A stretch of 64,000 nt of DNA from assembly GCA_964030785.1 (NCBI GenBank), contig OZ034967.1, forward strand, positions 60,781,212-60,845,211, given 5' to 3'. Origin of the DNA: Siderastrea siderea (taxonomy: Eukaryota > Cnidaria > Anthozoa > Scleractinia > Rhizangiidae). This document shows, piece after piece, positions 21,770 to 33,885 of this stretch. Every line of letters begins with the position of its first letter. Position 1 is the first letter of the stretch. The notes under the pieces are model-generated. The model did no database searches. It had not been told where the DNA came from and worked only from the letters and a program-made list of their open reading frames with translations. The translations under genes were made by a program, and so were the position numbers.

Positions 21770-24700
21770 AATTATTATTGTTATTATTTCTCTCTATGCC
21801 GAGCGAAACGAGGCCGTTGAAACGAAGACCGCAAATGATTCCAGGACCACAAATAATCCCCAAACTGGACCGCAAATGATCCCGCTAAAAAATGATGAAT
21901 GGCGTGGAGTCAGTAATCGAAAGGTGAAAATACTGACGAAAAAAATCAAAAACAGAAAAATTTCTTATTGATCAGTGAAATGAATCATTTTAAAGGCCTT
22001 CACCACAATAGCATAAAAGGCAAAAATGATTATGTTTAAAAATATATATTTATCTTTATATGCATACACAGATATCATGAATGAACGACCGAGTCCGAGA
22101 CAGTCGAGAAAGCCACAGGCCTTCAGGGCGTGGCTATTAACATCCGGCCTTGAAAATCAAATTTAAAAAAGGTCACTAAACCATGTGTGAGAAAGTCACT
22201 AGACCATGTAAGCAGTGTCCCGTTTGTTTGCGATCGCGTGACAAAGACCAGAAAAATGAAAGTCATAAGAAAACCGAGGTAGAGTTGGATCTTTCAGTGT
22301 GTTGACATTTGCCGAAATACCACAATTCTATAGCCCGGTCGAAGTCCGATCCGCCCCTTAGTTACCCAATAGCCATTGGGTCTTTTTGATTGGTTCCCTT
22401 TGATGTTTCAACGTGAACGCATGTAGAAATAAAAGCAAACTTTATGGCCTGTCATAATGTTGTTCATAACGAGGCATGATCGATGCTCACCTGACAATCT
22501 GTTGGTCCTGTTAGCACCAGATAGAGCGCGGTGGAGTTTGCTAGGATAAAGGCAGGAATAAAGGCACGGTCTCTTGCTTGAGAGAAGGTAAGAGGGTTTT
22601 TCCTACCACCTTACCTTTGCCTGGCATTTTAGCTGGTTGTTAAAGCTTTAGTAATACCTTAATAGCCATTAATCATTATTTGTGGCGTGCCCTTTTTTTT
22701 TGCTGCCCCACTTTAGGTCAACACGTTAATCCAATAAATTTTTTACCGCTGTGCTGTTATTGGTTTATATCATAGCAGAGCTCGAGTTTAGTTTTATGAG
22801 TGAGTATAAATTGCACAAACCTCGGTATAAATACAATTGCTTTGGAAAGCGAAACGCAGGAGACTTGCACTCTGCTAAGTGCGTATATTTGTGCAATCTA
22901 AATGGGTGGAATTCCCGGGATGGCTAGTTAATAAAGGATTGTATGGGGAGGCTCCGCCGTTACCCTTTAATATACTAATTTTTACCAACATGGTACCCCT
23001 TTCATATACCTAGAGCAAAATTACACTCCTTTCTTAAGCCAAAACAGTAGAAGTTCCTGTAATCGCCACGTTTTTCCCGGTTTTTTTTTCAGTCGTTCTG
23101 ATTCAGTTGCGTAGTCAGTGGGCATTTCTGCCAAAATGTGGCACCCTATGGCTAGATAGTAGGCTACTGTAAACCTTTCCGGGTGTCTTCCGAAAAATCC
23201 TCTTTACACGCGTTGTTTTTCAATAAATCCTAGAAAATTATATATCACTGAAGCTTATAAAATGTAGAATCTGAAATAGTTCTCGGTAAGAGAGAGCAAG
23301 CCGTCAAACACAAAACTGACTGAGTTCACTTATTAAGTGAAGTGCGTTCGCGTTATCACGTACATCCAAATAAACTGCACCATATCAATCCGATGATACG
23401 CTAACAAAGTCTGTGAGGCTTTTTCGTCACTTCCTTTGGTTCCCGAGAAAATCTATTGTAAAGTTAGACTACTGGAATATTTTTGATGGCCGTCACGCGC
23501 TGCGACGCCACAAGACTGAAGACTGAAGAATATTAGGAATTTCGTAAAAGCCTCACACTTTGGTGCGTTGATGGGTGACGAACATTTGGGCCAAATTTCT
23601 TTCAAATCTGATAAATTTGGACACCCTATTTAAATCCTTTAAATCGAGGGAATACGCAAAAAACAAAACTTGAGTTTTGGGCACCGAAAGATTTCGACAT
23701 TTTTCGGACTTCATTAAAGCAGTTGTCAACGTGGTCATGCCGCCGACCCGCCAATAGAACACATCGTATGAACCTCCTGAAGAGTCTCTCGATAAAGCGG
23801 TATATGAGATTCGCGGGAAAAGGAAAGCCACAACACAATATTTTTTTGACGATGGGAAAACCTTTCGGACATGTGTGGATGATCAATATGCATTCCAGAT
23901 GGTTTCAGTGCGTCAAGCTATAAGACTGAATTCGCTGGGTGAAACGAACAAGGTTCTTCAATACACACTTTTATAAATTAATTTGATGTGAATTACCGCC
24001 GGCAAAGGTTCTATTGCGAACGAAATTACACTTTCTATTTTGATGAAGCGATAGTTCCCATAGCTTGACAGTATTTCGAAATTTTGGCTCCGAAAAAGCG
24101 TGCAAGAAACTCGCTAACAATAATTTACCGCGCGCTAACAATTCTAATGGCAATTAACCAGCTAAAACCACATTAAGGGGCCGATTACATGAGGCGGGCT
24201 GGCCTGCTTAGCCGGGCCAACACTTTCTCGTCACTAAATTTTGCTCCAGAGCAAAATGGCTCACCAGAAGGTCGATATTTCTCTTTCTATATAACACATA
24301 AAGGTTTATCAGACCATAAAGCTACGTAAAACGGAAAATGATACGCCAAAATAATGGATTAGCGAGAGTAAAAACACTTGATTCATGCTCTTCGATGTAG
24401 CCATCTTTTCACACGACAGCTTCTACATTCGTTGAGAGCGACATCAGGGCTTTAAATTCTGGGGTAATTTTGCTTTAAGCACGAATGTATCCTTCCACAG
24501 CACGATTTACTCTTGGCAGCAGACCGGAAGGACCATTGCGTGTCACTGAAGACTGCAGTCTGGATATTTTACCCAGCGCCGTAGGAAAAAAATGTGATCA
24601 CGATGGACCGGTTAGACAAAATCACAATTTCGTCATTTCGTCGTTTCGCCATTTTGCCAAACTGCTGGGAAGGCGATGTAAACAAAACTTGCACATATGC

Positions 24701-25230
24701 AAATTTTCCATAATCCGAGATTCTGGATAAATTATCCCCGCGAAAGATGTCAACAGGTTGGATTATGACACCTTTGGGTATTCAATAACTGGGCTTCCAA
24801 ATCATTCGGCGTATCTCGCGTTCTTTCAGTGATTTTGTGAAAATTTCTTCGGCAATTTGAACATTTTAATGTATTAAAATATCTTATCTAACCAATGAGC
24901 GAAAAAAAAAATACAATTTTGAAAAATCTGACCCGTGATCGTTTACAGTACTCTTAAGACTCTTCTCTACTCTAGTGAGGGGTAGAAAAACAGTTACGCA
25001 TTCAGGTGTCGTGTTACAGGGTTAACACGGCTCGAGCTATGATGTAGGATAAATAGTCCTTTTAGGCTTATTTACTATATATCCTGGTGCCAAATTTACT
25101 TCTATGTTTACCTAGTGAAAGAAGGCAGCGAAAGATCGCAGAGAGAGCAGGTAAATGAAATACCTGATGGTCAAAATTGCGGATCGAAGTCAGCGCACAC
25201 AGTGGTGGATACGCAACCCAGCGTGGATCT
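21770..25230. other. Intergenic DNA and degraded repeats
   Basis: No gene is supported. At 22970-23150 lies the inverted relative of the repeat at 5325-5515. CCGAGCGAAACGAGGCCGTT near 21798 is shared with 5534-5554. Short ORFs at 23550-23890 and 24485-24730 have no recognisable content. Confidence 0.45.
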
Positions 25231-25232
25231 GA

Positions 25233-26266
25233 ACAAATATCTGGTCGACAAATTCCATCCACCAACTACCACAGCTAAACCGGCCCTTTTTGAGTCCATT
25301 GACCTCTCCATCTACCAGCCTTCAGCAAGATGTGCGGCATTCTGCACCTCAGAAAGCCGCCTTTTACGCTGAATACATGTATTTCAAAATCGCTATTATG
25401 AATATTTAAATGGCGAATCAACGGGATACAAAGCCATATGGAAAGAGCAAGAGGCTTACAGCTCACCGCCCAAATGTGAAAAGATAGTCCTTTATTTATT
25501 TGAAACCTCAAGTATTTCAGACGAGCAGCTGGTGACGTTAACAGTTTTTGTCTCCACGGGTCGAATTCTCATCCAAGGGAAGAAATATAAAGAGTGGTGC
25601 ACCGATGAATTTCCGGTCCTTCTGGAACTTGTGAACAAGCTCCAATCATTACTTTCATCTGATGGCAAATCGTTTTTCACAACATCATTGTCAAGTTTTT
25701 TTAAAAAAGCGATTATCTTTGTTTCGGAAGATGATATTCATACTTCGAGCAACACGGGCGCTACTAATCCTGATTCTTCTGAGAAACCGACAGATCCACT
25801 CGCTACTCCTGCTGTGGAACCTTTATCCGTTTCACCGACCCGGCTTAATACCATTTCAACCCTGAGAGACACTGTCGGAACTTTAGAAGCCGAATTCACG
25901 CAATTTCAGACTATATGCTCAGGGGATATTCAGCAACTGAAAGACAAAATTGTCCAACAAGACCATGCCCTTAAATTACAAAGAAAAACAATAGATGGTA
26001 TCGTTTCCGACCTCTCATCACAAGTGAAATCCACTAGCGATGAACTATACCAGCAATCGGTTCTAATCCAGAAACTCCGAGAGGAAAACCAGTTATTACA
26101 CGAAAAAAACGCCAAGCTCTCAGAAGCAAATGCCGACTTAGAGAAGAAACAACGTCAACTTGAGAAAGCGATGACCGATATCCGAAAACATTTGGACGAT
26201 CCAGAACCAGAACCTGAGAAACCTCAGACGTGCCTACCCTGTTTAGGACAACGTCCTTCATTGTAG
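25233..26266 (+). pseudogene. Coiled-coil protein gene, coral-type family, frameshifted
   Basis: Two overlapping frames make one product. The first, open from 25233, reads QQDVRHSAPQKAAFYAEYMYF. One base is then missing near 25384-25388. The second frame continues (NRYYEYLNGESTGYKAIWKE, IVLYLFETSS, VFVSTGRILIQGKKYKEW) to the stop at 26266. After the N-terminal domain come a Ser/Pro/Thr linker, a coiled coil of about 130 residues rich in Gln, Lys and Glu heptads, and a tail PEPEPEKPQTCLPCLGQRPSL-like with paired cysteines. I recall the GRILVQG/YxxW domain from uncharacterised multicopy coral proteins; no function is known to me. No ATG is visible at the start, so an upstream exon is likely. 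The frameshift may be real or a sequencing error. Confidence 0.55.
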
Positions 26267-26269
26267 GTC

Positions 26270-27480
26270 CCCGTTTAGGACAAAGAGGCCAAAAACTATA
26301 CCCTGTCCTGCGGCACATCCCCGTATAAGCCACACAAGGGAGTACCCCCCGGGGCCAGTTATCTAGAAATTAATATCTACGGCACCAGTAATTTTATGAA
26401 AAACGTTTTTCTTAAGGTTATGTTGACTGTGTACCAGTACAAAATTTGCACAGATCAGAAATGTACAGTACAGTTTGGATCCGTGCAAGTTTTGTACCTA
26501 TCACCAGCTTGGATCCGTGAAAAAATTTGTGCGGTTACGCCATACATCTACCGGCAGATGCAGAGTGTGAACAAAAGACCTAGCCGTGCAAACTTCTGCG
26601 GCGATATTCATTTTCACTCAGCTCAAGCCTTGTTCAAGTTATCCTCCGGCGCAGACATTCTTTGGCCTCGTCACGCGCTCCTTCGCTACGAACGTCTGCA
26701 TATTAACAGAGCCAACGTTCGTGGGGAAGGAACATCTGCGTTGGAGGCTACGTTGAAGTGGAATGTAAACAGATCAAATTTTCCTTGACAATTCCGCTAC
26801 ATTAGTAACAACTTTAAGCGGGGTGAGGGGGGGGGGGGGGGGGAGACCCTTAACTACAGACTTGGCGCTGTTCCTAAGGGATTTTTGCGGATGGTATTTT
26901 GTCATACGTTGTTTTGCAGCGTCTTGTGCCGCTAGTTGGTGAAATGTATGAGGATGACCATCAATTTTTAAAATCAACATTGAGCGTGCGTAGCTAGTGC
27001 CAGTCCGCAACCGCGCATAAGAAAGAAAAAACTCGGAAGAAAAGAGCTCAGGTTCCGATTTTTTTCACGAATCAGAGATAAATCAATCTTCTTTGTAACC
27101 TGACGTAAGCAATTTTTATTAGCGTAAATAACAGAAAAACTACAGCAGAAAATGTATAAATTTATGTACTTATGAAGTTATAACTTAATTCTATACTATG
27201 ATAATGCAAATTTCAAGAAACCGATACGTCAGGTCTTGTATATTGATGATTGCTAATTCTTGGCACCATTTTCAATGACTAAAACTTTACGCCGTTTGTG
27301 TTTGAGGCATTTTTTGTTCAGGTCACGTGACCTACCAAATAAGGTTGTGACTCAAGAATCTTGAAGTCCTTTCCCATTTAGTAACTGTGGCCAAGCACCT
27401 TATCTGGGGAAAATAGGGTTTCCAAGATATGAGGGTTCGGAACTTTCCATAGCAAGAATATGGTAGTTAAGAGTCTCCCC
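26270..27480. other. Intergenic DNA with G-rich tract and repeat debris
   Basis: A poly-G run lies at about 26826-26843. Near 26655-26760, words such as GAACGTCTGC and its inverse recur (GCAGACATTC, CATCTGCG), suggesting a degraded fold-back repeat. No gene is supported. Confidence 0.45.
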
Positions 27481-27485
27481 CTTAA

Positions 27486-28135
27486 GGTGATTCCATAGAA
27501 AAAGAAGTTGTAACGAGAATTTGTTGAAACTTTGCAGAGTTACTAATTACACCTAGTACGTTAAAAAAACAAAATAAAAAGAGGGGGTCACCGTGCCTGA
27601 TTTCACGCTACAGGGCTGTAGTATATAGGTAGTTTGCTATCTTTAGACAGCAATATTAAAAAAACCTATCCTTGTACTAGAGACACCCATTACTTCAACA
27701 AAGTTATAACTGGCAATGAAGTATAAGCATTATTCTTATGATAGAAGTACAATGTTACAGTAAAACGTCTTAAAATTGCTATAACAATGAAACTAATTTG
27801 AAATAATAGGCAAATCGAGTATCTCCACGGTTCCAGTGAAACGCCTAAAATCTGACCGTAACAGTGAATCAACCGGAATATTTCAAAATTGAATGATGAA
27901 AAATTCTTCAAATTTGAATATATTATGTAGAGTCGTATTTTCCTTAAATAAATGGAATAAAAAAGTGGGGTCACCGAGTTCGTTTGGGAGAAAACGATCA
28001 TTTATTTCTCTGAACAGCTCAGCTTCCATAGAAAACCTATCAAGTTCCGAACGTGCGCGCGCTCGTGCTCACGCTCGTGCTCACGCAATAAATGATGCGC
28101 CGAAAGGATGCGCAATGCAATTGAATGGAATCACC
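27486..28135. mobile_element. TTAA-flanked MITE (Kolobok/piggyBac-type duplication)
   Basis: Termini are GGTGATTCCAT and its inverse ATGGAATCACC. Direct TTAA flanks lie at 27482-27485 and 28136-28139. The word GGGGTCACCG occurs near both ends. No transposase is encoded. It lies 240 bp upstream of the oxidoreductase ATG, so it could contribute to that gene's upstream region. Confidence 0.7.
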
Positions 28136-28374
28136 TTAATCTTCCCGTCTAACTGAGCCCATAAGCGTTCTTGCGACCCTAGAATCAAGAAAGCAAAAGT
28201 GTGTAAAATGGTTATATATTAGCCTTTAAATCGCCCGTAATTTTGGTTATTGTTATGTCTTCCCTTTTTCAGACTTTGAATCTCTGACCACTTGAGGAGT
28301 GATCGCAATTCAAACTAATAACGGCAAGGGCCCTTCATTCGTATACCGTCCAGTTACAGTTCAATAAGCGGAGA

Positions 28375-28468
28375 ATGAACTCGTGGCAACATCATCGTAG
28401 CAACACGGGGCAACGTCGTCGTAGCACCTCCTGGCAACGTCACCGCAGCAACTCGCCACAACGTCAAA
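28375..28468 (+). repeat. Coding minisatellite in oxidoreductase N-terminus
   Basis: About four imperfect units of 21-24 bases (consensus near CAACGTCACCGTAGCAAC) encode repeated QRHRSN/QRRRST-type peptides before the FAD motif. The run is Arg- and Ser-rich with no acidic residues, so it could act as an organelle-targeting or disordered tail; this is inference. Confidence 0.7.
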
Positions 28469-29734
28469 CTGTTGCTATCATCGGAGGCGGAGTGGGTGGA
28501 TGTTGTACTGCTCTTGAATTGGCACGGACGAGGCGATTCAACGTTTACCTGTTGGAAAAGAATCAAGAATTGATGAGAGAAAGTAGTGATGCCACACCAG
28601 GACGCCTGGGACTTGGCTTCCATTATGCCGACAAGACTACAGCTCTGCACTTCCTTCATGTCACATTAGAATTCATCAGAAAGTTCGGCCTGTTTCGCCA
28701 GGAGGTCGGTCGAAAGCAGTCCCATCCGCTTCGCCGAGGCAGATATTTCATAATGAAAAATTCGGTGGTGCCTACCAGTGAAATCCTGGATACTTACGAA
28801 GCTATAAAAGCAGAGTACACAAAGCTGGTGTGTGAGGATCCGAGTTACGAAGTATTTGGCCCTCCGGAAGAGATTTACCGAATTCTAGAGCCTCATGAAT
28901 TCGAAGATGACGTGGAAATGGAGAATATAGAAATGGGAGTCGAGACAGCAGAAGAGCTGCTGGATTGGCCAAGGCTGAGGAAATTTATCATCCATCAACT
29001 GGAGCAAGAGGAAAGTACCGTTACAGTTCAAACAAACACCGAGGCTATCGTGATAACGGCCCGTGATAATGGTGGATATATCATAGAGGCAATGAACACG
29101 TTCCACGGTGGTATTGTGAGGATCACTACTGATATTGTTGTGAACGCTTCATGGTACAACATTGCTAAATTCAACAAAATGCTTCACATCTCGTCTGCCA
29201 GGTAATATAATGTTTTTTTTGGAGGGGTAATCTCAAATTGACACCCTCTCACGTGTGACTAGCAGCAACTTATATCTTGGTTGAGCGAAGGTAAAGCATT
29301 TCAGCTTAGCGTTCAGAGTTGTTACAATTCAGACTTAGTGTCAATTGCACTCTCGTCTGGTAATAATGAGACCACAAGTAAACCCTTCTGTACGTTTAGA
29401 TTGTAACCTGCGATCAGGTCGAATTCAGTTTAGCATCGCTTTCATAGTTAAAATCTAATTTTTCGTCTTACCTTTCCCGCCTGAATGTTTCAACGAGCGA
29501 AACGAAAACAGAGCCTGATTGCAGGTCAATCAGATTTGAACACAATGGACATAAAAGGCGGCCAAGCTCAGCAGATGTCAGTAACTCAAACCTGCTTTCT
29601 GGGTTGCTGGGAGAAAACCCGGGCGGTTACTCCCTCGTATACGCTAGATAGGTATGTGCACCGCCAAAGCGAATGGTTTTCGAGTCGTTTTCGTTTGTAA
29701 TATAGGGTATAGATTTGGACCATTTAGAAGGAGC

Positions 29735-29791
<57 letters not shown>

Positions 29792-30551
29792 ACCTTGAAA
29801 AGTGTGTTTTGATACATGTCGCGTCTGAAATAGGGTTAGGGTTTCAAGAAGTGCGCCGCACACCCCACCCGAATTTTCGGGAGTACCTCCCCGGGCGTAT
29901 TGTGCACAGTCAATTGGTCATGTTCGGGACTCATGTTTTTGGTTTTGCATCGTTTTGCTTAAAGTTGGAGGGAATAATCATTTAATTTTCTACTTTAACT
30001 AAATTTTTCACAGGAAAAGATGCAACCGCATAAAAGCGATCGCTATTGTAAGTCTTCCTGAAGAAATGTCCAACCTGCCGTCGATGTTCTTTTGCATGGG
30101 ACCCTTCTGCATGTTTTCCAACAAAGGTAACAGGGTTGGGATGATGACGTTCGCGCCTGAAACCAACATCGCCGTGAGTAGCTCTTCTGGTGAGCTGGAG
30201 CCAGAGTTCTCCCATATTTACTTCAGCCTCTCAGAAAAAGAAAAATTCATCAAGGGCCAACGGATTCTGGCCGGTGTTTCTGAGTTCATCCCTAAAATGC
30301 GACAAGCCAAGCTGAAGAAAGTAAATATCGGGATCATCCAAACCTTCATGGATGAAGACACAATTGATCACGGTTTTCAAATTGGAAACTTGGACTTCAT
30401 CCACGATCCGGTCAAAGGAGGAATTTACAAACGAGATTACAGCGGCGTCGAGGAACCGCGACCTGGTTATATTATAAATGCGTGTATGAAGCTTATTTAC
30501 TGCTTTGACAACGCGGAGCTTGTCAAAGACATTGTAATGCGGAAGCTGTAA
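28375..30551 (+). CDS. FAD-dependent oxidoreductase, two exons, 454 aa
   Basis: Exon 1 is 28375-29201 and exon 2 is 30014-30551. The donor is CCAG|GTAATA and the acceptor TTTTTCACAG|G. The join is in phase (Arg codon split 2+1) and the total of 1365 bases is 455 codons with no internal stop. After a repetitive basic N-terminus comes a Rossmann beta-alpha-beta motif (VAIIGGGVGGCCTALELA) and the acidic residue that binds ribose (VYLLEKN), which mark FAD binding in the DAO/glucose-inhibited-division-like superfamily. Other conserved-looking segments are SDATPGRLGLGFHY, HPLRRGRYFI and MFFCMGPFCMFSN. There is no signal peptide or membrane span. The substrate is unknown. The overall pattern resembles bacterial homologues I recall, so horizontal origin is possible but unproven. 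This is one of two clear host genes in the window. Confidence 0.85.
29735..29791. repeat. (ATT)n microsatellite in oxidoreductase intron
   Basis: A pure ATT run of about 18 units lies inside the single intron (29202-30013), read directly. Confidence 0.9.
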
Positions 30552-31305
30552 CTGAGCATCACAGAAGACGACAAGAAAAAACTTTGATTCGCCTTCGTTT
30601 CTTCAACAAAGTGTATGAAATGAAAGGGATGTTGCAATAAGCAAAAGTAAACAATTTAGATTGCAAATATAGGCTAATATAACTTGTCAAGTCTGATGCC
30701 CAGTGAACTGTAAGCGACGGGTGCGGATAATCCCAACCGCATCAAGCGTCATTTGATTGAATTAATATATACATTATATGTTTTTACGTGTGTTGCGAGC
30801 CTTAAGCTAAGTGATTTCAATTTCAGTGAAACTGTAATCATGTGGAAAGCTATTGTATGTATTTCGTGAGATTTAATTTTCCTACAGTCTAAGGAGTCTC
30901 CAAGGTTTTTATATGTAGCAAGTTTAACTCTTGATTACACCGCAGCTTGGTCGAGCTTAATTTCACCAGTTTGCAGAAGAGCGTGGCAATGTTCAACACT
31001 ATGCATGGGGCCACGTATTATTTTAACGTTTGCGATGAAATATGCGGCTTTTGGGATGAGTTATGTACGTATGCATAGGCGATCTGGCATATTGACTAGG
31101 CTACGAGTAGTATCTCTCAGGAGCACCCAACGAGAAACTTTTATCAAAATACTTGAAATATCATTTTCTGCTTTCTTAGATTGTTTCAGACCTTTTTAAA
31201 GGCGTATTTGCGTACGCTAATACAGATTGATCTGTTCGGCGGTTTCAAAAGGAATCAATTTGGTCAGCAATAGATAATTGAAACATTTTAACAGCACTAA
31301 TTATC
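30552..31305. other. 3' flank of oxidoreductase, no other gene
   Basis: It presumably includes the 3' UTR. No strong AATAAA signal stands out close to the stop. Nothing else is supported. Confidence 0.4.
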
Positions 31306-31309
31306 GTAA

Positions 31310-33870
31310 TGATATTTCGACACAACCGTGGGACAATATGAAAGAACTGTACGACCCCAATGACATGTGGAAAAAATGGAAAGACTTATTTTTTTTAAAG
31401 TGTTTGTGACAAACACGCCCCAGTGAAAACTAAACGCACACGTCCCACCAAATCCTCAGGGATAACCACTAGTTTGAAAAAGCGAATGAATTTCAGAGAC
31501 CGTCTTAAAAATAAAGCTATTAAAACTAAGGATGCGTCCATTTGGAATCAATTTCGGAAGGTCAAAAATCAAGTAAAGCAGGAAATCAAGTCTGCAAAAA
31601 AGGCTTATTATAATTATGCTTTTAATACCTTATTCTCACTTGATTTCGCAAGTACTAAACATATCATGTATCGCGATTTTTTCAAAATCGCGAAAGTTAA
31701 TACTCGCGAAATATAGGACACGCGAAGATTAAAATCGCGAAATTTAATATATATAATATCAATAAAATAATGAAATCCAAGCTGTTGCTTTATTACTGTT
31801 ATTCCAACATGTCTCAGCTTCATGTTTAGGAGTTTTTAGGAGTTGATTTTGTCCATCAGTTATCTTCCACTGCATGACTCTCGCTGTCCGAACTGTCCTC
31901 TGCCGCGAAGTTCTTCAAAATCTCGCTTGTGCAGTCGTCAAACTTTCCATCCGTTGGTTCTTTGTAATTGTCTCTATTATGTGTCTGACATCTTGCCAAT
32001 ATCTCACGTCCCCGTGTGCTGTTCCCCATTTCAATGATTACTTTCACCGGAATTTCAAGCCCTCCTTGTACCAAAGGGGATCTTCCGTGCTTAGGGTTAG
32101 CCTGTGAATAGCCACCCCCTACTTCGGGTCAATCACCTCCACTTTTACACCACCACCGTGCAGTTTATCAGAGTGTAAATATAGATGTACCTATCGGGTA
32201 TTTAGACTGTGGAATACCTTATCCTTTGTTATGTTTAGCTTGTTTTGTTTGCTATTGTTTACGATGACGATCATATTAATTATGTTGTTACAGTTCTGAG
32301 TTAAAAGCTAGATATTGAAGAATAGAAAAAAATCGCGAATTTTAATACACTCCAATTTTAATTTCTTCTCAAAATCGCGAAATTTAATACTCGCGAAATA
32401 TGGCTCCTGATTCCTCGTGAAATTTAGTGAGAATAAGGTAATTATGCCGGTGATCAACGTAAGACCTGGAAAACTATCAATGAATTGACATCCCGATGAT
32501 TGATTGGTGGACTTACACTTTTTTTTTCTTTAAAAGAACCATTTTTATAAGAACGTCGAGGCTAGATTTGCCCCAGAATTTAAAACAATGTATCGGCTAA
32601 AATAAGAACATCCTCAGGCTCAGCCAAATTTTACGCTTTCTTATAAGAAAAGAGTGTAAAACAGTAATAAATGAAATTCAATACCAGGGACAAAAATCGA
32701 GCAATCAAGTAGAAATTTCTGAATTGTTGAATCAGATTTCTTCATTGAGATTGGACCAAACCTTAGTCGAAATCTTGGGAAATGTCGCGGATACTATCTA
32801 TGAAGAGTTTCTTTGCGCAACTGTCAAGCAGTTCAACTTTGAGGAAAAACATCTGTGCATATTTTCATGTCTCTCCTTTCAAAACTTTGTAGGTCAAAGG
32901 CCGCTGGACTGGATAAAATCTCAGCTAAATTGGTAAAGGAGTGTCCTGATTTAATCGCTGAGTGTCTTACTTTAATATTTCATCAATCCTTATTAACTGG
33001 CATTTTTCCCGATGAGTGGAAGTCTGCAAGGGTTACCCCATTGTACAAAAATTCTGGAAAACGAAACGATCCCACAAAACCAATATCCGTAATCCCAGTC
33101 GTGGCCAAAGTATTTGAACGGGTAGTTTATGACCAGGTATACCACTATCTTACTGGGAATCGTATTCTTTCTCGTTACCAATCCCGTTTTCGTTCTTTAC
33201 ATTCCACTAAGAAACAATAAAGCTCGAAGGTCCTAGAATTGTTCCCTGGGGGACACCACATGTAACCAATTTGAGCATAAACCAATTTAAGCATAAAGCA
33301 GTTAATGTGTACGCAGACGACACCAGCTTCACCTTTGCCAGTGCAGATTTAAATCGCATAAGTGATAAAACAGGGTGTTTATATGGCTATCAGCCAATAA
33401 ACTTACTCTTACTTGACTAAAACTGAGTTTCTGTTACTTGCCTCGAGGCAGAAGATAGCAACGCTTTCTGAAACGACTCCTTCTTTCAGTATCAACGAGA
33501 ATCCAGTGTTGCAAGTGTCACGTGCGAAATCTCTTGGGGTGCATATTGACCAAAACTTAAACTGGGAATGTTACGTACAGAGTATTTGCAGAAAGATTGC
33601 TTCTGCTTTTGGCGCAATTAAAAGAATACGACATCTTATACCTATTAATGTACTAATAAATGAATATAACACGAATAACAGCTTAGTTCAACCACACTGG
33701 GTGTTTGATTATTGTATTAAATGTTGTTTGGGGCAACTGTGGTGTCGGTCTTTCTGAAAAACTGCGGTGAGAAGCTCCAAAATCGTGCAGCCCGTATAAT
33801 GTCCGCCAGTTATGAATGTAATGTCGATGATTTGTTCTGGGCACTGGGTTTGTTGTTAGTTGGCCTAAAC
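31310..33870 (+). pseudogene. LINE (CR1/jockey-like) endonuclease-RT remnant
   Basis: Coding fragments on the plus strand follow LINE order. First is the endonuclease-RT linker (NMKELYDPNDMWKKWK, 31330-31385; VKTKRTRPTKSS). After an inserted element at 31627-32439 the text resumes with DQRKTWKTINELTSR. RT follows at 32855-33220 (KAAGLDKISAKL, PDEWKSARVTPLYK, PISVIPVVAKVFERVV). The catalytic YADDTS is near 33310, then SRAKSLGVHID and ICRKIASAFGAIKRI. Frameshifts, stops and a deletion near 33215-33300 disable it. Lineage is by motif recognition only. Confidence 0.8.
31627..32439. mobile_element. TIR element inserted in the LINE
   Basis: The ends ACCTTATTCTCACT and AGTGAGAATAAGGT are inverted. 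The flanks allow either TA or AAT duplications. Subterminal words (TTTCGCG, CTCGCGAAATA, AAATCGCGAAATTTAATA) recur at both ends. A minus-strand open frame (31856-32074) encodes an acidic C-terminus-like fragment ending in a stop and may be a transposase remnant; I could not assign it. Removing the element brings the two LINE halves together, which shows it came later. Confidence 0.7.
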
Positions 33871-33885
33871 ATTACTTGAAAACCT

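Noticed and set aside
26396..26788. 130-codon plus-strand ORF
   Set aside because: It overlaps a degraded fold-back repeat and has no protein-like motif.
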